From: CAXXOK01 sp963675365
Lineage (GTDB): Bacteria; Bacillota; Clostridia; Christensenellales; Aristaeellaceae
Length of the DNA stretch: 64,000 nt
NCBI GenBank assembly: GCA_963675365.2
Contig: CAXXVA010000003.1
Span: 744,001 to 808,000 of the forward strand
Reading direction: 5' to 3'
The notes beneath the pieces are model-generated. The model had not been told where the DNA came from. It worked only from the letters and a program-made list of their open reading frames with translations, and searched no databases. The first letter of the stretch is position 1, and every line of letters begins with the position of its first letter. This document shows positions 9,116-18,183 of the stretch, in pieces. A program made the translations under genes and the position numbers.

Positions 9116-10141
9116 TCAGAGGATCATCATCGCGTCCCCAAACGAGAAAAAGCGATAACGTTCTTCCACAGCGATGCGGTAAATCCGCATCGCTTCGTCT
9201 TTGCCGGTCAGCGCGGAAACCAGCATTAACAGCGTGCTCTCCGGCAGATGAAAATTGGTAATCAACGCGTCTACCGCCCGGAACTGATACCCGGGCGTGA
9301 TGAAAATATTCGTATCGCCGCGTTTGGGCTGTACCAGACCGTTTTCATCCGCGGCGGATTCGAGCGTCCGTACGCTGGTTGTACCCACACTGATACGGCG
9401 GCGGCCATTTTGATGTGCGGCATTGATGCGGCTCGCGGCGTCCTGCGTGACCTCGTAGTATTCCGAATGCATTTGATGGTCTTCGACGTTTTCCGCGGCG
9501 ACAGGGCGGAAGGTGCCAAGCCCGACGTGCAGCAGGATGGGAACGACGTCCACGCCCATCGCGCGAATGGAAGCCAGCAATTCCGGCGTAAAGTGCAGCC
9601 CGGCCGTTGGCGCTGCCGCGCTGCCGTCCTGCTTGGCGTAGACGGTCTGATACTGGCTGTTATCCTGCAGTTGTGTCTGAATATAGGGGGGCAGGGGCAT
9701 CCGACCCAGTTCGTCCAGCAGCGCTTCAAACACGCCCTGATAATGGAAGCGTACCATGCGCAGGCCCTGATCCAGCGTGCTTAAAATTTCCGCACGCAGC
9801 TTTCCGCCGCCGAAGGTACAAAACGTGCCGGGCAGCAGCCGCCTTCCGGGGCGTACAAGCGCTTCCCAATCGGTCTGGGTGTGGCGTTTTAAAAGCAGAA
9901 TCTCTACCGGGACGCCCGTGCCTTCCTTTTCACCCAGAAGGCGTGCGGGTATGACCCGGGTTTCGTTGAGCACCAGCGCGTCGCCTGGGTGCAATAGCGT
10001 TGGAAGATCATAAAAATGCAGATGGCGTATGGACTGGTCTTTACGGTCGTACACTAAAAACCGCGAGTGGTCTCGCGGATGGACTGGCGTCTGGGCAATC
10101 AGTTCTTGTGGCAGATCGTAGTGAAAATCGCTGGTTTTCAA
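9116..10141 (-). CDS. queA: S-adenosylmethionine:tRNA ribosyltransferase-isomerase QueA
   Basis: QueA transfers the ribosyl moiety of SAM to preQ1 in tRNA, making epoxyqueuosine. The 341-residue protein has the FHYDLPQELIAQTP start, the ETRVIPARL block, TAGLHFTPELL and the C-terminal TNFHLPESTLLMLVSAL motif. The start is a TTG at 10141 with GAGG nine bases upstream. It lies three bases after the ruvB stop and is the last gene of a ruvC-ruvA-ruvB-queA operon, a common Firmicutes arrangement. Confidence 0.97.
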   Translation of the reverse strand: MKTSDFHYDLPQELIAQTPVHPRDHSRFLVYDRKDQSIRHLHFYDLPTLLHPGDALVLNETRVIPARLLGEKEGTGVPVEILLLKRHTQTDWEALVRPGRRLLPGTFCTFGGGKLRAEILSTLDQGLRMVRFHYQGVFEALLDELGRMPLPPYIQTQLQDNSQYQTVYAKQDGSAAAPTAGLHFTPELLASIRAMGVDVVPILLHVGLGTFRPVAAENVEDHQMHSEYYEVTQDAASRINAAHQNGRRRISVGTTSVRTLESAADENGLVQPKRGDTNIFITPGYQFRAVDALITNFHLPESTLLMLVSALTGKDEAMRIYRIAVEERYRFFSFGDAMMIL

Positions 10142-10144
10142 GCG

Positions 10145-11176
10145 TTACAACCTCATTTGTTCAGTGTCGTCATCGGCGTCGATCGGCGTGCGGCCCAAAT
10201 GCTCGTATGCCGACCGCGTGACGATGCGCCCGCGCGGCGTGCGTACAATGAAACCGAGCTGCATCAGGTAGGGTTCGTACACGTCCTCGATGGTGTTGAC
10301 GTCCTCGCCCGTCATAGCGCTCAACGTATCCAGGCCGACGGGCCCGCCGGCGAACTTGTCGATCATGGTATTGAGCATGGTGCGGTCCACGCGGTCCAGC
10401 CCGATGCGGTCCACGTCCAGCAGATCGAGCGCGTCTCTTGCGGTCTGCAAAGTAATGCATCCGTCGCACTTGACCTGCGCGTAATCGCGCACGCGCCGCA
10501 GCATGCGGTTGGCGATGCGCGGGGTGCCGCGGCTGCGGGATGCAATCTCCAGAATTCCGTCGTCCTCCGTATCCACACAGAGGATTTTCGCGTTGCGCTT
10601 CAAAATTGCGGACAGCTCCTGGCTTGAGTAAAGCTCCAGCCGGAACAGCATCCCGAAGCGGTCGCGCAGCGGCGCGGAGATCAGGCCGGGGCGCGTGGTG
10701 GCGCCGACCAGCGTGAATTTGGGCAGGTCCAGGCGTATGCTGCGCGCCGAAGGACCTTTGCCGATCATGATGTCCAGAGCGCAGTCTTCCATGGCGGGAT
10801 AGAGCACTTCTTCCACGGAACGGCTCAGACGGTGGATTTCGTCGATAAACAGAAGATCGCCGTCGTTCAAATTGGTCAGGATGCTCGCCAGATCGCCGGG
10901 GCGGTCGATGGCAGGGCCGCTGGTGATACGGATATTCTGGCCCATCTCCGCGGCGATGATGCCGGCGAGCGTCGTTTTTCCCAGTCCCGGCGGGCCGTAT
11001 AAAAGCAGGTGGTCGATAGCCTCCCGCCGTTCCAGCGCCGCCTTGATGGAGATGCGCAGGTTCTTTTTAATCGGTTCCTGCCCCACGTAGTCCCGCAGGG
11101 CTTTGGGGCGCAGGGTAGGCTCCTGTTCGTCGTCGCCCTGCTTGAAACCGGTGGTGATCAAACGATCGTCGTCCAT
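10145..11176 (-). CDS. ruvB: Holliday junction branch migration ATPase RuvB
   Basis: RuvB is the hexameric AAA+ motor that drives branch migration with RuvA. The 343-residue protein has the family start LRPKALRDYVGQ, Walker A GPPGLGKTT and Walker B FIDEIHRL. It also has the GATTRPGLISAPLRDRFG sensor segment and a C-terminal winged-helix domain with GRIVTRSAYEHLG. The ATG at 11176 has AAAGGAG upstream. It sits 17 bp after ruvA. Confidence 0.98.
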   Translation of the reverse strand: MDDDRLITTGFKQGDDEQEPTLRPKALRDYVGQEPIKKNLRISIKAALERREAIDHLLLYGPPGLGKTTLAGIIAAEMGQNIRITSGPAIDRPGDLASILTNLNDGDLLFIDEIHRLSRSVEEVLYPAMEDCALDIMIGKGPSARSIRLDLPKFTLVGATTRPGLISAPLRDRFGMLFRLELYSSQELSAILKRNAKILCVDTEDDGILEIASRSRGTPRIANRMLRRVRDYAQVKCDGCITLQTARDALDLLDVDRIGLDRVDRTMLNTMIDKFAGGPVGLDTLSAMTGEDVNTIEDVYEPYLMQLGFIVRTPRGRIVTRSAYEHLGRTPIDADDDTEQMRL

Positions 11177-11193
11177 GCCCGTGCTCCTTTATC

Positions 11194-11811
11194 CTACTGC
11201 TTTTGCGCCATGTAGCGCAGCGCCTGCTTGATCAGCTCGTCCGGCGTTTCTGCCTGAGACTTGACGCTCTTGATGGCGTCGGCCGCCTCCACCGGCGAAT
11301 AGCCGAGGGACTTTAACGCAAGCATCGCTTCCGATAACATATCCTTCGCCGCAGAATCCGCTTCGATGGCCGCAAACGCGCCGGCGGCTGTATCGGAGGA
11401 CAGCGCGTCTTTGGACAGCTTATCCTTCAGCTCCAGCGAAATGCGCTGCGCGGTCTTTTTGCCCACGCCCTGCGCGCGGCTGAGCATACCCACGTCGCCT
11501 GTCAGAATTGCCAGCCGCAGGTCTTGCAGCGGCAGGCTGCCGAGAACGCCGAGTGCCGACTTGGGGCCGACGCCGCTGACGCCGATCAAATCCAAGAACA
11601 GTTCCCGTTCCTCGCGGCTTAAAAACCCGTAAAGCTCCATCGTTTCCTCGCGGACGATCAGGTGCGTGTACAGCGTGCATTCCTGCCCGGCGGGAGGGAC
11701 GGACGCGAGGGTATTCAAGCTGCATAACAGGCGAAACGCGACGCCGCTGGTCATCAGCAGCACCTCGTTTACGGTTTTTTCATAGACCGTTCCTTCAATC
11801 AACGCGATCAT
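11194..11811 (-). CDS. ruvA: Holliday junction DNA-binding protein RuvA
   Basis: RuvA tetramers bind four-way junctions and load RuvB. The 205-residue protein has the N-terminal OB-fold start MIALIEGTVYEK and the tandem helix-hairpin-helix segments (LIGVSGVGPKSALGVL and GVGKKTAQRI). A C-terminal domain III contacts RuvB. It lies between ruvC and ruvB in the expected order, with a nine-base gap to ruvC. Confidence 0.97.
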   Translation of the reverse strand: MIALIEGTVYEKTVNEVLLMTSGVAFRLLCSLNTLASVPPAGQECTLYTHLIVREETMELYGFLSREERELFLDLIGVSGVGPKSALGVLGSLPLQDLRLAILTGDVGMLSRAQGVGKKTAQRISLELKDKLSKDALSSDTAAGAFAAIEADSAAKDMLSEAMLALKSLGYSPVEAADAIKSVKSQAETPDELIKQALRYMAQKQ

Positions 11812-11820
11812 GATCGGACC

Positions 11821-12315
11821 TCATTTCATGATAAACTGGCTGCGCATCGCGCCCATCGCCGCATGGGTGAGGGCGACGGCCAGGGCATCCGCGGCGTCGT
11901 CGGGTTTGGGAATTGCTTCCATAGATAACAGAAGCTTGACCATTTCCTGAATCTGCTTCTTCTCGGCGCGCCCATAGCCCGTAAGCGCCTGCTTGACCTG
12001 CGGCGGGGTGTATTCATACACGCGGTCGGTATACTCGGCGGCAAGCGCTACGCAAATGCCTCTGGCTGCACCGACGGTGAAAGCGGTGGTCACGTTCTTG
12101 GCGAAAAACAGCTCTTCAAAGGCGATCTCGTCGGGGGCATAGCGCTGTAAAAGCGCCCGGAACTCCGTATGAATGGAAAGAAGGCGCTGCGGAAGCGGCT
12201 GATCCGGCGTTGTGAGAATGCATCCGAAATCATACAGCGTTTGTTTGCCCTGCTGATCTCTGATCACGCCCCAGCCAAGCGTCGCAAGCCCCGGATCAAT
12301 GCCAAGTATGACCAT
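11821..12315 (-). CDS. ruvC: Crossover junction endodeoxyribonuclease RuvC
   Basis: RuvC resolves Holliday junctions by paired nicks. The 164-residue protein has the RNase H-like active site: IGIDPGLATLGWG (first Asp), FEELFFAKN (Glu), and the C-terminal pair in KPDDAADALAVALTH. The ATG at 12315 follows AGGAGGG. A longer open frame to 12387 has no ribosome-binding site and no similarity to RuvC. It is first in the ruvCAB-queA operon. Confidence 0.96.
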   Translation of the reverse strand: MVILGIDPGLATLGWGVIRDQQGKQTLYDFGCILTTPDQPLPQRLLSIHTEFRALLQRYAPDEIAFEELFFAKNVTTAFTVGAARGICVALAAEYTDRVYEYTPPQVKQALTGYGRAEKKQIQEMVKLLLSMEAIPKPDDAADALAVALTHAAMGAMRSQFIMK

Positions 12316-12426
12316 GAAAGCCCTCCTGCGTTTCCATTCCATCATACGGAGACAAAGTTGCTTTGTCAATGTCGGCGTATAGCCCATTATACCGCATCAA
12401 ACACAAGAAAGCAAACAAATGTTCTA

Positions 12427-12455
12427 TTGTTGAAAAGCAATCAAGCGGATAGAAT
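12427..12455 (+). promoter_or_regulatory. Sigma-A promoter of the yigZ-family gene
   Basis: TTGTTG at 12427-12432 and TAGAAT at 12450-12455 have a 17-bp spacer. The gene starts 28 bp further on. The region between ruvC and this gene is AT-rich and holds nothing else recognisable. Confidence 0.6.
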
Positions 12456-12482
12456 AATGCATAGAAAATGAAGTGAGGAACA

Positions 12483-13118
12483 ATGATGAGCGCGTATCAA
12501 ACCCTTGCAAAACCGGCGGAAACGGAGACTGTCATACATAAAAGCCGTTTCATCGGGTTTGCCGCGCCGGTCAAGAGCGCGGAAGATGCGCTGCAAGTAC
12601 TTGATGAAATCAAAAAAAACAGCCGGGATGCTTCGCACCATTGCTTTGCTTATATTATCGGACAGAACAAAGGCATCCAGCGGTACAGCGACGACGGAGA
12701 GCCCTCCGGCACGGCAGGAAAACCCATCATAGAAGTGATGACGGTCAAGGACGTCGTGGACTGCATCGTTGTGGTTACGCGGTACTTCGGCGGCGTTTTG
12801 CTGGGGGCGGGCGGGCTGACGCGCGCATACGCACATTCCGCGTCGCAGGCATTAAGCGCTGCCGGGATTTGCACAATGCACGAAACCGTAAGGCTGAACT
12901 TGCAGATCGCCTATCCGCTGTGGGACAGGGTGGAACATTCCCTAAAATCCCTCCCGGTGATCGCAGAAGAGACTGAATATGTGGAAATCGTGAAGCTTTC
13001 CATCCTCTGCCGCCTAAACGACGAAGCCCAAGTCATAGAGGAACTTTTAAAGATCACCGACGGCAAACTGATCCCGCAAAGGCTCGGCGATCCGTTTTTC
13101 CATCCCTGGAGCGTATAG
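12483..13118 (+). CDS. yigZ: YigZ/IMPACT (UPF0029) family protein
   Basis: The 211-residue protein is a member of the conserved YigZ/YvyE family. It has the KSRFIGFAAPV start, the SHHCFAYIIG block, the signature SDDGEPSGTAGKPI, and the VTRYFGGVLLGAGGLTRAY motif. A C-terminal ferredoxin-like domain (about 140-205) completes it. Eukaryotic relatives (IMPACT) regulate the translation-control kinase GCN2, but the bacterial role is not established. It ends with TAG and shares a bidirectional terminator with the convergent DUF3048 gene. Confidence 0.93.
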   Translation: MMSAYQTLAKPAETETVIHKSRFIGFAAPVKSAEDALQVLDEIKKNSRDASHHCFAYIIGQNKGIQRYSDDGEPSGTAGKPIIEVMTVKDVVDCIVVVTRYFGGVLLGAGGLTRAYAHSASQALSAAGICTMHETVRLNLQIAYPLWDRVEHSLKSLPVIAEETEYVEIVKLSILCRLNDEAQVIEELLKITDGKLIPQRLGDPFFHPWSV

Positions 13119-13155
13119 AAAAAGCCTCTCCTTTTATAGAGAGGCTTTTATTTCG
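13117..13155. terminator. Bidirectional intrinsic terminator
   Basis: An inverted repeat with arms AAAGCCTCTC and GAGAGGCTTT surrounds an eight-base AT-rich loop. It has A-rich sequence on the left and T-rich on the right. It serves both yigZ (plus) and the DUF3048 gene (minus). Confidence 0.85.
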
Positions 13156-13158
13156 GTC

Positions 13159-14343
13159 TTAGTCCACAACGGGGGAGAAAGTGAGGATGCAGTCCGGGGG
13201 CAGCTGCGCGATGAAAGTCTTCCCGCGCGTCAGCTGGATTTCATCACCTTTGTCGTCGTAGAAAACGGTCGGATCGTCTTCTGACTTGCGAATCCAGTAA
13301 CCGGCGATATAGCGTCCGCCGATGAAGATATCCGCATTGCCCTGGCCCACGCTTTGGATCAGGGGTGCGAGCTTATTATTGCTGGCATATTTATATTCGG
13401 TGCGCTGCACGATAACATTGGAGAACGTCAGGGGGATCATGTCGTCTTCGTCACGGTCTTCGGCCGAGGCGAAGCTTTGAAATAGCACATCGCCGGAATA
13501 GCGGTAATAGATATTGTTCATCTCGTCGTACAGGAAGTGCGATACATAGCTTTTCAGGCCCCAATCCAGGTTGATTTTATAGGCAAAATCGTACCCGTCG
13601 GTGTAGGGATTCAGATCGGCGAAAAGGAACGCGTGCGGCTGGGAAACATAATCGGACGGGATCAGGCTGCGAAGCCCGATGATATCCGCTTCCAGATTTT
13701 CCGGCGCTTTAACGCCTTTGACGCGATTGGAGTAGGCGCGCGTCAGGTTGGTTTCCAGATCAAAAGCGACGCCAAGATCGTACGCGCCGGATTGGCGCAG
13801 TTCCTTTTGAATATCGTTATCCGCCTGCTCGGGACCGCCGCGAAACACCAGGCCGCCCTGCCATTCCTGGCGGAGGCTTACGTGACTCATACGCGCCGAA
13901 CGTATGGGGCCGAACGAAGTAGGATTGCCGTCGTCCAGACTGTCGCTGAAGACAAACGTCATACGCGTATTGCCGGTCCGGTAGAGAATGGCTTCGTAGA
14001 CAATATCCGCATACTGGCCGCCCCACGGCGCACGCGCGCCTACGCCGGCGAGTTCCTCGGTTTTCTTACCGACCTTGACATCAGCCATGCCGTTGGAGTA
14101 CTGCACGAGCATCGGCAGATAAAACCCGATCCAGCTCAAGCCCGTCGTCGGGCTTTCGCCGGGAATGATGGGGTTCCGTTCAGGCGGGGTGTTGGGGGTA
14201 ATGTTGCGGTCCGGAACATCTTGAAGCACGGTGCCTTCCAGCGGTAAGGTAAACGCGTTATCGGAATGAACGCCTGCAAGCGCAGGAAGCGCCGCCGATA
14301 GCATGAGCACTATGGCAACCAGAAAACATGTCAACTTTTTCAC
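13159..14343 (-). CDS. DUF3048 (YerB-like) secreted protein
   Basis: The 394-residue protein has a signal peptide (residues 1-23, ending ALA) without a lipobox cysteine, unlike many YerB relatives that are lipoproteins. DUF3048 features are visible: ARAPWGGQYADIVYEA near residue 105, TRMTFVFSD, and GPIRSARMSHV near 145. A C-terminal domain follows near 290-390. The function of YerB proteins is unknown. The GTG start at 14343 is preceded by GGGGGT. It is a single-gene unit ending at a shared terminator. Confidence 0.9.
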   Translation of the reverse strand: MKKLTCFLVAIVLMLSAALPALAGVHSDNAFTLPLEGTVLQDVPDRNITPNTPPERNPIIPGESPTTGLSWIGFYLPMLVQYSNGMADVKVGKKTEELAGVGARAPWGGQYADIVYEAILYRTGNTRMTFVFSDSLDDGNPTSFGPIRSARMSHVSLRQEWQGGLVFRGGPEQADNDIQKELRQSGAYDLGVAFDLETNLTRAYSNRVKGVKAPENLEADIIGLRSLIPSDYVSQPHAFLFADLNPYTDGYDFAYKINLDWGLKSYVSHFLYDEMNNIYYRYSGDVLFQSFASAEDRDEDDMIPLTFSNVIVQRTEYKYASNNKLAPLIQSVGQGNADIFIGGRYIAGYWIRKSEDDPTVFYDDKGDEIQLTRGKTFIAQLPPDCILTFSPVVD

Positions 14344-14538
14344 TGAAGGTTTACCCCCAAGAATTATTTGATAAACGATTAGAATCCAAGCTATATCCCG
14401 ATTATTGTAGCACTGCGAAAATCAGGTGTCAACAAATACGCACAGACGTTACATGATTACACTCGTCCGTCCGGCGACTTTCCTTTTTATGTGTTTTGAT
14501 GTAGAATAGCGGAGATTGATAATGACCGAGGTGTTGTA

Positions 14539-15336
14539 TTGTTCAGGAATATCGGCGGGTGCAAGATCCGTTATGAAATCAGGCTTAACGAGCAATCCGC
14601 AGAGCCGCCCGTGCTGTTTTTGCATGGGTGGGGCTGCAACGCGGGCTTCTTTACAGAGCTGATGGACGCGATGCAGGAGAGCGCAACCGTGCTTGCGCTC
14701 GATTTTCCGGCGCACGGGGAAAGCGACGAACCGCCGCTGCCCTGGGGCGTCGGCGATTTCGCCGGACAGGTGTCGGAGCTCCTTACGTTCCTGCAAATCA
14801 AGACGGTAGACGTCGTCGCCCACTCGTTCGGAGCGAGGGTTGCGATTTGGCTTGCGTCGCACAACCCGCAGTTGATTAATAAAATAGTGATCACAGGCGG
14901 CGCGGGCGTAAAAAAACCCGCGGACGCGCAAACGGGAAAGAAAACAGCGCGATATAAACGCATGAGCGCGGCCGTTCGCACTATGATGAAGGTAAAACCG
15001 CTGAGAAAGCCGATGAAAGCGCTGCAGGAAAAGCTGATCCAAACCTACGGATCCAGAGATTACGCGGCGCTGAGCGCAAGCATGCGCCCGACATTCGTCA
15101 AAATTATTTCCGAAGACCTGACGCCGATGCTCAAGCAAATCAAAACGCCGGTGCTGCTGATCTGGGGCGAAAACGACGCCGAGACGCCGCTTTGGATGGG
15201 ACAGACCATGGAGCGGGAGATTGAAGACGCCGGGCTGGTCGTGTTCGAGGGCAGGTCGCATTACGCGTTTTTAGAAGAACGTATGCGCTTTTTAGCGATC
15301 GTGAAACAATTCTTTTGGGGAGGGGCACAAGCATGA
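14539..15336 (+). CDS. Alpha/beta-fold hydrolase
   Basis: The 265-residue hydrolase has the oxyanion segment LFLHGWGCNAGFF and the nucleophile elbow AHSFGARVA (Ser near residue 97). Later come the acid region LLIWGENDAETP and a catalytic His in GRSHYAF near the C-terminus. The substrate is unknown. The start is TTG at 14539 behind GAGGTG. The stop overlaps the ATG of a Mur ligase by four bases, and Ddl follows. A role linked to cell-wall precursor metabolism is plausible, but only by context. Confidence 0.88.
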   Translation: MFRNIGGCKIRYEIRLNEQSAEPPVLFLHGWGCNAGFFTELMDAMQESATVLALDFPAHGESDEPPLPWGVGDFAGQVSELLTFLQIKTVDVVAHSFGARVAIWLASHNPQLINKIVITGGAGVKKPADAQTGKKTARYKRMSAAVRTMMKVKPLRKPMKALQEKLIQTYGSRDYAALSASMRPTFVKIISEDLTPMLKQIKTPVLLIWGENDAETPLWMGQTMEREIEDAGLVVFEGRSHYAFLEERMRFLAIVKQFFWGGAQA

Positions 15337-16943
15337 CGCAAGCGCTCTTCCGCGGCATTTCCGGATTGATTCCCGTGCTCGTCTCCCTGCTTTCCGCCAG
15401 GGGCGTTTTCCACCTGTTTCAGCTCGAAAGCTACCAGTTTCCGGGGTATTTCCGATCGGTGAAGCGCAATCCAGTGCAGGCGTGGGGGCCGGGGCTGCTG
15501 TCGGCCGCCGTATCGCTTTTTATGCTTTTCATCCTGTGGAAGATCGGCAATACTCTGCAAAGCTTTGCTGTACAGACCGCCGTTCTGATCATCTTTCTGG
15601 CGCTTGCGGTTGGCGCGGGGTACCTTTTACAACGTCTGTTGTCGTCGAAAAAGACTAAAAAGCCGTTTGTGGTCACAGCGCGCGTCAAGCGCCTGTATGG
15701 TTTCTGCTTTGCACTGCTTAGCATATGCTCATACCTCGTAAGCCGAAGCGGGAACGTATTCCTCTCGTCGCTTTGGCCAGCGCTTCTGCCCGCGTGGATC
15801 ACGGCCTGCGGGTTTGTTGCCTGGGGACTTGAAAAGATCATCAGCGAAGCTTATTTCCGCAGCGCGCGCAGGAAACTTCTTTCGCAAAAAGACCTGATCC
15901 GTATCGGGATCACCGGAAGCTACGGAAAGACTTCCGTTAAGCAGTTTCTGGGCACGATTTTGGAAGAGAAATACTCCGTGCTCATCACCCCCAAAAGCTT
16001 TAATACGCCCATGGGCGTGACGCGGACGATTCGGGAAAGGCTGCTGCCTTCGCATCAGGTGTTCATTGCCGAAATGGGCGCGCGGCACGTGGGCGACATC
16101 AGGGAACTGTGCCGCCTGGTCAAGCCGGAGATCGGCATTCTGACCTCGGCCGGACCGCAGCACCTGGATACGTTCAAAACCGTAGAACGTGTGGCGAAAA
16201 CAAAGTACGAGCTGATCGACGCGCTACCCGCCGGCGGGCAAAGCTATTTCGCCGATGACGGCGCGATTTGCAGACAGCTGTACGACCAGACCCGAAAACC
16301 CAAAACGCTAGTCTCTCTGACGTCAGGCGACGCCGACTTATGGTGCGAAAACATCGCCGTATCGCCCGAAGGCAGCACGTTTACGCTGTGTTTTCGAAAC
16401 GGGGATCGCTTGCCGATCGATACCCGCCTTCTGGGCGAACACAATATCCAGAATATCCTCCTCGCGGCCGCCGTTGCCGGAAACCTCGGGTTGACCAAAC
16501 AGCAGATTCTGCGCGGCATACAAAAGATCGAACCGGTGAAAAGCCGCATGGAGTTGATAAAGGTTCCGAATTCTTATACAATCATCAATGACGGTTTCAA
16601 CGCAAACCCCGTCAGCGCGAAAGCCGCGCTGGGTATTTTAAGCCGGTTCCACAAACGGCGCATTATTATCACGCCGGGTATGGTAGAGCTAGGCGCGGAG
16701 GAAGCGGCGTTCAACAAGACCTTTGGATTGCAGATTGCCGCGGCGGCGGATATCGCTATCATCGTCGGGAAAAAGCGCGTACAGCCGATTATGGACGGTC
16801 TGCGCGAAGCTGGATTTCCTGAGGATGCCATATACCGGGTGGACAGCCTGGAGGACTCCACGGCCGTTTTACAAAAGCTGGTCCGAAAGAGCGATACCGT
16901 GTTATACGAAAACGATCTGCCGGATAATTATCAGGAAAACTAG
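15333..16943 (+). CDS. Membrane-anchored Mur ligase family protein (MurF-like)
   Basis: The 536-residue protein has an unusual N-terminal region (residues 1-165) with about five hydrophobic segments. A full Mur ligase follows: ATP loop GITGSYGKTSVK near 193, the EMGARHVGDI block, NIQNILLAAAVAG and NDGFNANPVSAKAAL near 420. MurF ligases add D-Ala-D-Ala to the UDP-MurNAc-tripeptide. The partner Ddl gene is 13 bp downstream, which supports that reaction. The ATG at 15333 is preceded by GGGGAGGGG and overlaps the hydrolase stop. Ordinary MurF lacks the membrane region. Whether this is the essential MurF or a paralogue cannot be decided here. Confidence 0.85.
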   Translation: MTQALFRGISGLIPVLVSLLSARGVFHLFQLESYQFPGYFRSVKRNPVQAWGPGLLSAAVSLFMLFILWKIGNTLQSFAVQTAVLIIFLALAVGAGYLLQRLLSSKKTKKPFVVTARVKRLYGFCFALLSICSYLVSRSGNVFLSSLWPALLPAWITACGFVAWGLEKIISEAYFRSARRKLLSQKDLIRIGITGSYGKTSVKQFLGTILEEKYSVLITPKSFNTPMGVTRTIRERLLPSHQVFIAEMGARHVGDIRELCRLVKPEIGILTSAGPQHLDTFKTVERVAKTKYELIDALPAGGQSYFADDGAICRQLYDQTRKPKTLVSLTSGDADLWCENIAVSPEGSTFTLCFRNGDRLPIDTRLLGEHNIQNILLAAAVAGNLGLTKQQILRGIQKIEPVKSRMELIKVPNSYTIINDGFNANPVSAKAALGILSRFHKRRIIITPGMVELGAEEAAFNKTFGLQIAAAADIAIIVGKKRVQPIMDGLREAGFPEDAIYRVDSLEDSTAVLQKLVRKSDTVLYENDLPDNYQEN

Positions 16944-16956
16944 CGGGAGGGCGTCT

Positions 16957-18171
16957 ATGAATACAATGCAGTTAGGTGTCATTTTCGGGAGCCGTTCCTG
17001 CGAGCACGAAGTCTCCATCATCAGCGCGCTGCAATTGATGAAGGCGGCGGATCCTGAAAAGTATGCGGTCGTTCCCATCTATATCAGCATGCGCGGAGAA
17101 TGGTTTTCGGGTGAAGCGCTCAAAGACATCAAAACTTACCAGAACTTCGATCCCTACCAAAAAGGCATCAGCCGCGTGTGGTTGGATTCCACGGCGGGAA
17201 CCGGCGCGCTGATGACTTCCGATGCGCCCAAAGGCCTGTTTAAACCGGAGAAGCAGCGGCTTGTGGCACGGCTTGACTGCGTGATTCCCGTACTCCACGG
17301 TATGCACGGGGAGGATGGGACATTACAGGGAATGCTAGAAATGTACAACATCCCGTATACGAGCTCCGGCGTGGCGGCTTCGGCTGTCGGCATGGACAAA
17401 GCATATATGAAAGACTTTTTCAGGGGCTGCGGCTTCCCGGTGCTGGAAAGCCGCTGGGCGTTGCGAAGCCAATGGGAAGCGGATTCGGTCGCACTCATCA
17501 AGACGATCGAGGAGACGCTCAAATATCCCGTGTTTGTCAAACCCGCGTCGCTGGGATCGTCCATCGGCGTGACCAAGGCGAAAAACTTCGGAGAACTGCG
17601 CGACAGCCTGGAACTCGCGTTTACGTTTGATCGCAAGGTGCTGATTGAAAAGGGACTGGAAAGCCCGATCGAGCTGAACTGCTCGGTGCTGGGCTATAAC
17701 GACGACGTAACGGCGTCGCCCATCGAAATGCCCATCCTCGGCGGCGACCTGCTGAGCTTTATGGATAAGTATTTACAGGGCGGCAAAAGCGCGACCAAGG
17801 GCATGGCGTCCTTGAAGCGTGTGCTTCCCGCACCCATCGAACCGGAACTTACGGAGAGGGTCCAAACCCTTTCCAAGGAGATATTCAAGGCGATGGACTG
17901 CAAAGGCGTCGTGCGCATCGACTATATGTATGATACGCCCACCGACGGCCTTTACATCACCGAAATCAACACCATTCCCGGCTCGCTCGCGTTCTACCTG
18001 TGGAACGAAGCGGGCCTCAAATACCCGGAACTGATCGACAGGATGGTCGCCTATGCGCTTAAGGCGCACGAGGAGAAGAATTCGAGCAACTACGCGTTCT
18101 CCTCAAACATCCTCAAGGAGGCGTCGCTTGGCGCCAAAACCGGCGCTAAACACGGCGCAAAGCAAGCGTAA
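16957..18171 (+). CDS. ddl: D-alanine--D-alanine ligase family protein
   Basis: This ATP-grasp ligase joins D-alanine with a second D-amino or hydroxy acid for the peptidoglycan stem. The 404-residue protein shows VIFGSRSCEHEVSIISA at the start, PVLHGMHGEDGTLQG near 110 and FVKPASLGSSIGVTK. The metal-binding stretch RIDYMYD and EINTIPGS lies near 330. The ATG at 16957 was chosen because GGGAGG lies six bases upstream; the longer open frame overlaps the Mur ligase. A ~25-residue Lys/Ala-rich tail is extra. Family membership is clear, but preference for D-Ala over D-Lac or D-Ser is not readable here. Confidence 0.93.
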   Translation: MNTMQLGVIFGSRSCEHEVSIISALQLMKAADPEKYAVVPIYISMRGEWFSGEALKDIKTYQNFDPYQKGISRVWLDSTAGTGALMTSDAPKGLFKPEKQRLVARLDCVIPVLHGMHGEDGTLQGMLEMYNIPYTSSGVAASAVGMDKAYMKDFFRGCGFPVLESRWALRSQWEADSVALIKTIEETLKYPVFVKPASLGSSIGVTKAKNFGELRDSLELAFTFDRKVLIEKGLESPIELNCSVLGYNDDVTASPIEMPILGGDLLSFMDKYLQGGKSATKGMASLKRVLPAPIEPELTERVQTLSKEIFKAMDCKGVVRIDYMYDTPTDGLYITEINTIPGSLAFYLWNEAGLKYPELIDRMVAYALKAHEEKNSSNYAFSSNILKEASLGAKTGAKHGAKQA

Positions 18172-18183
18172 AGGAGACTCTCA

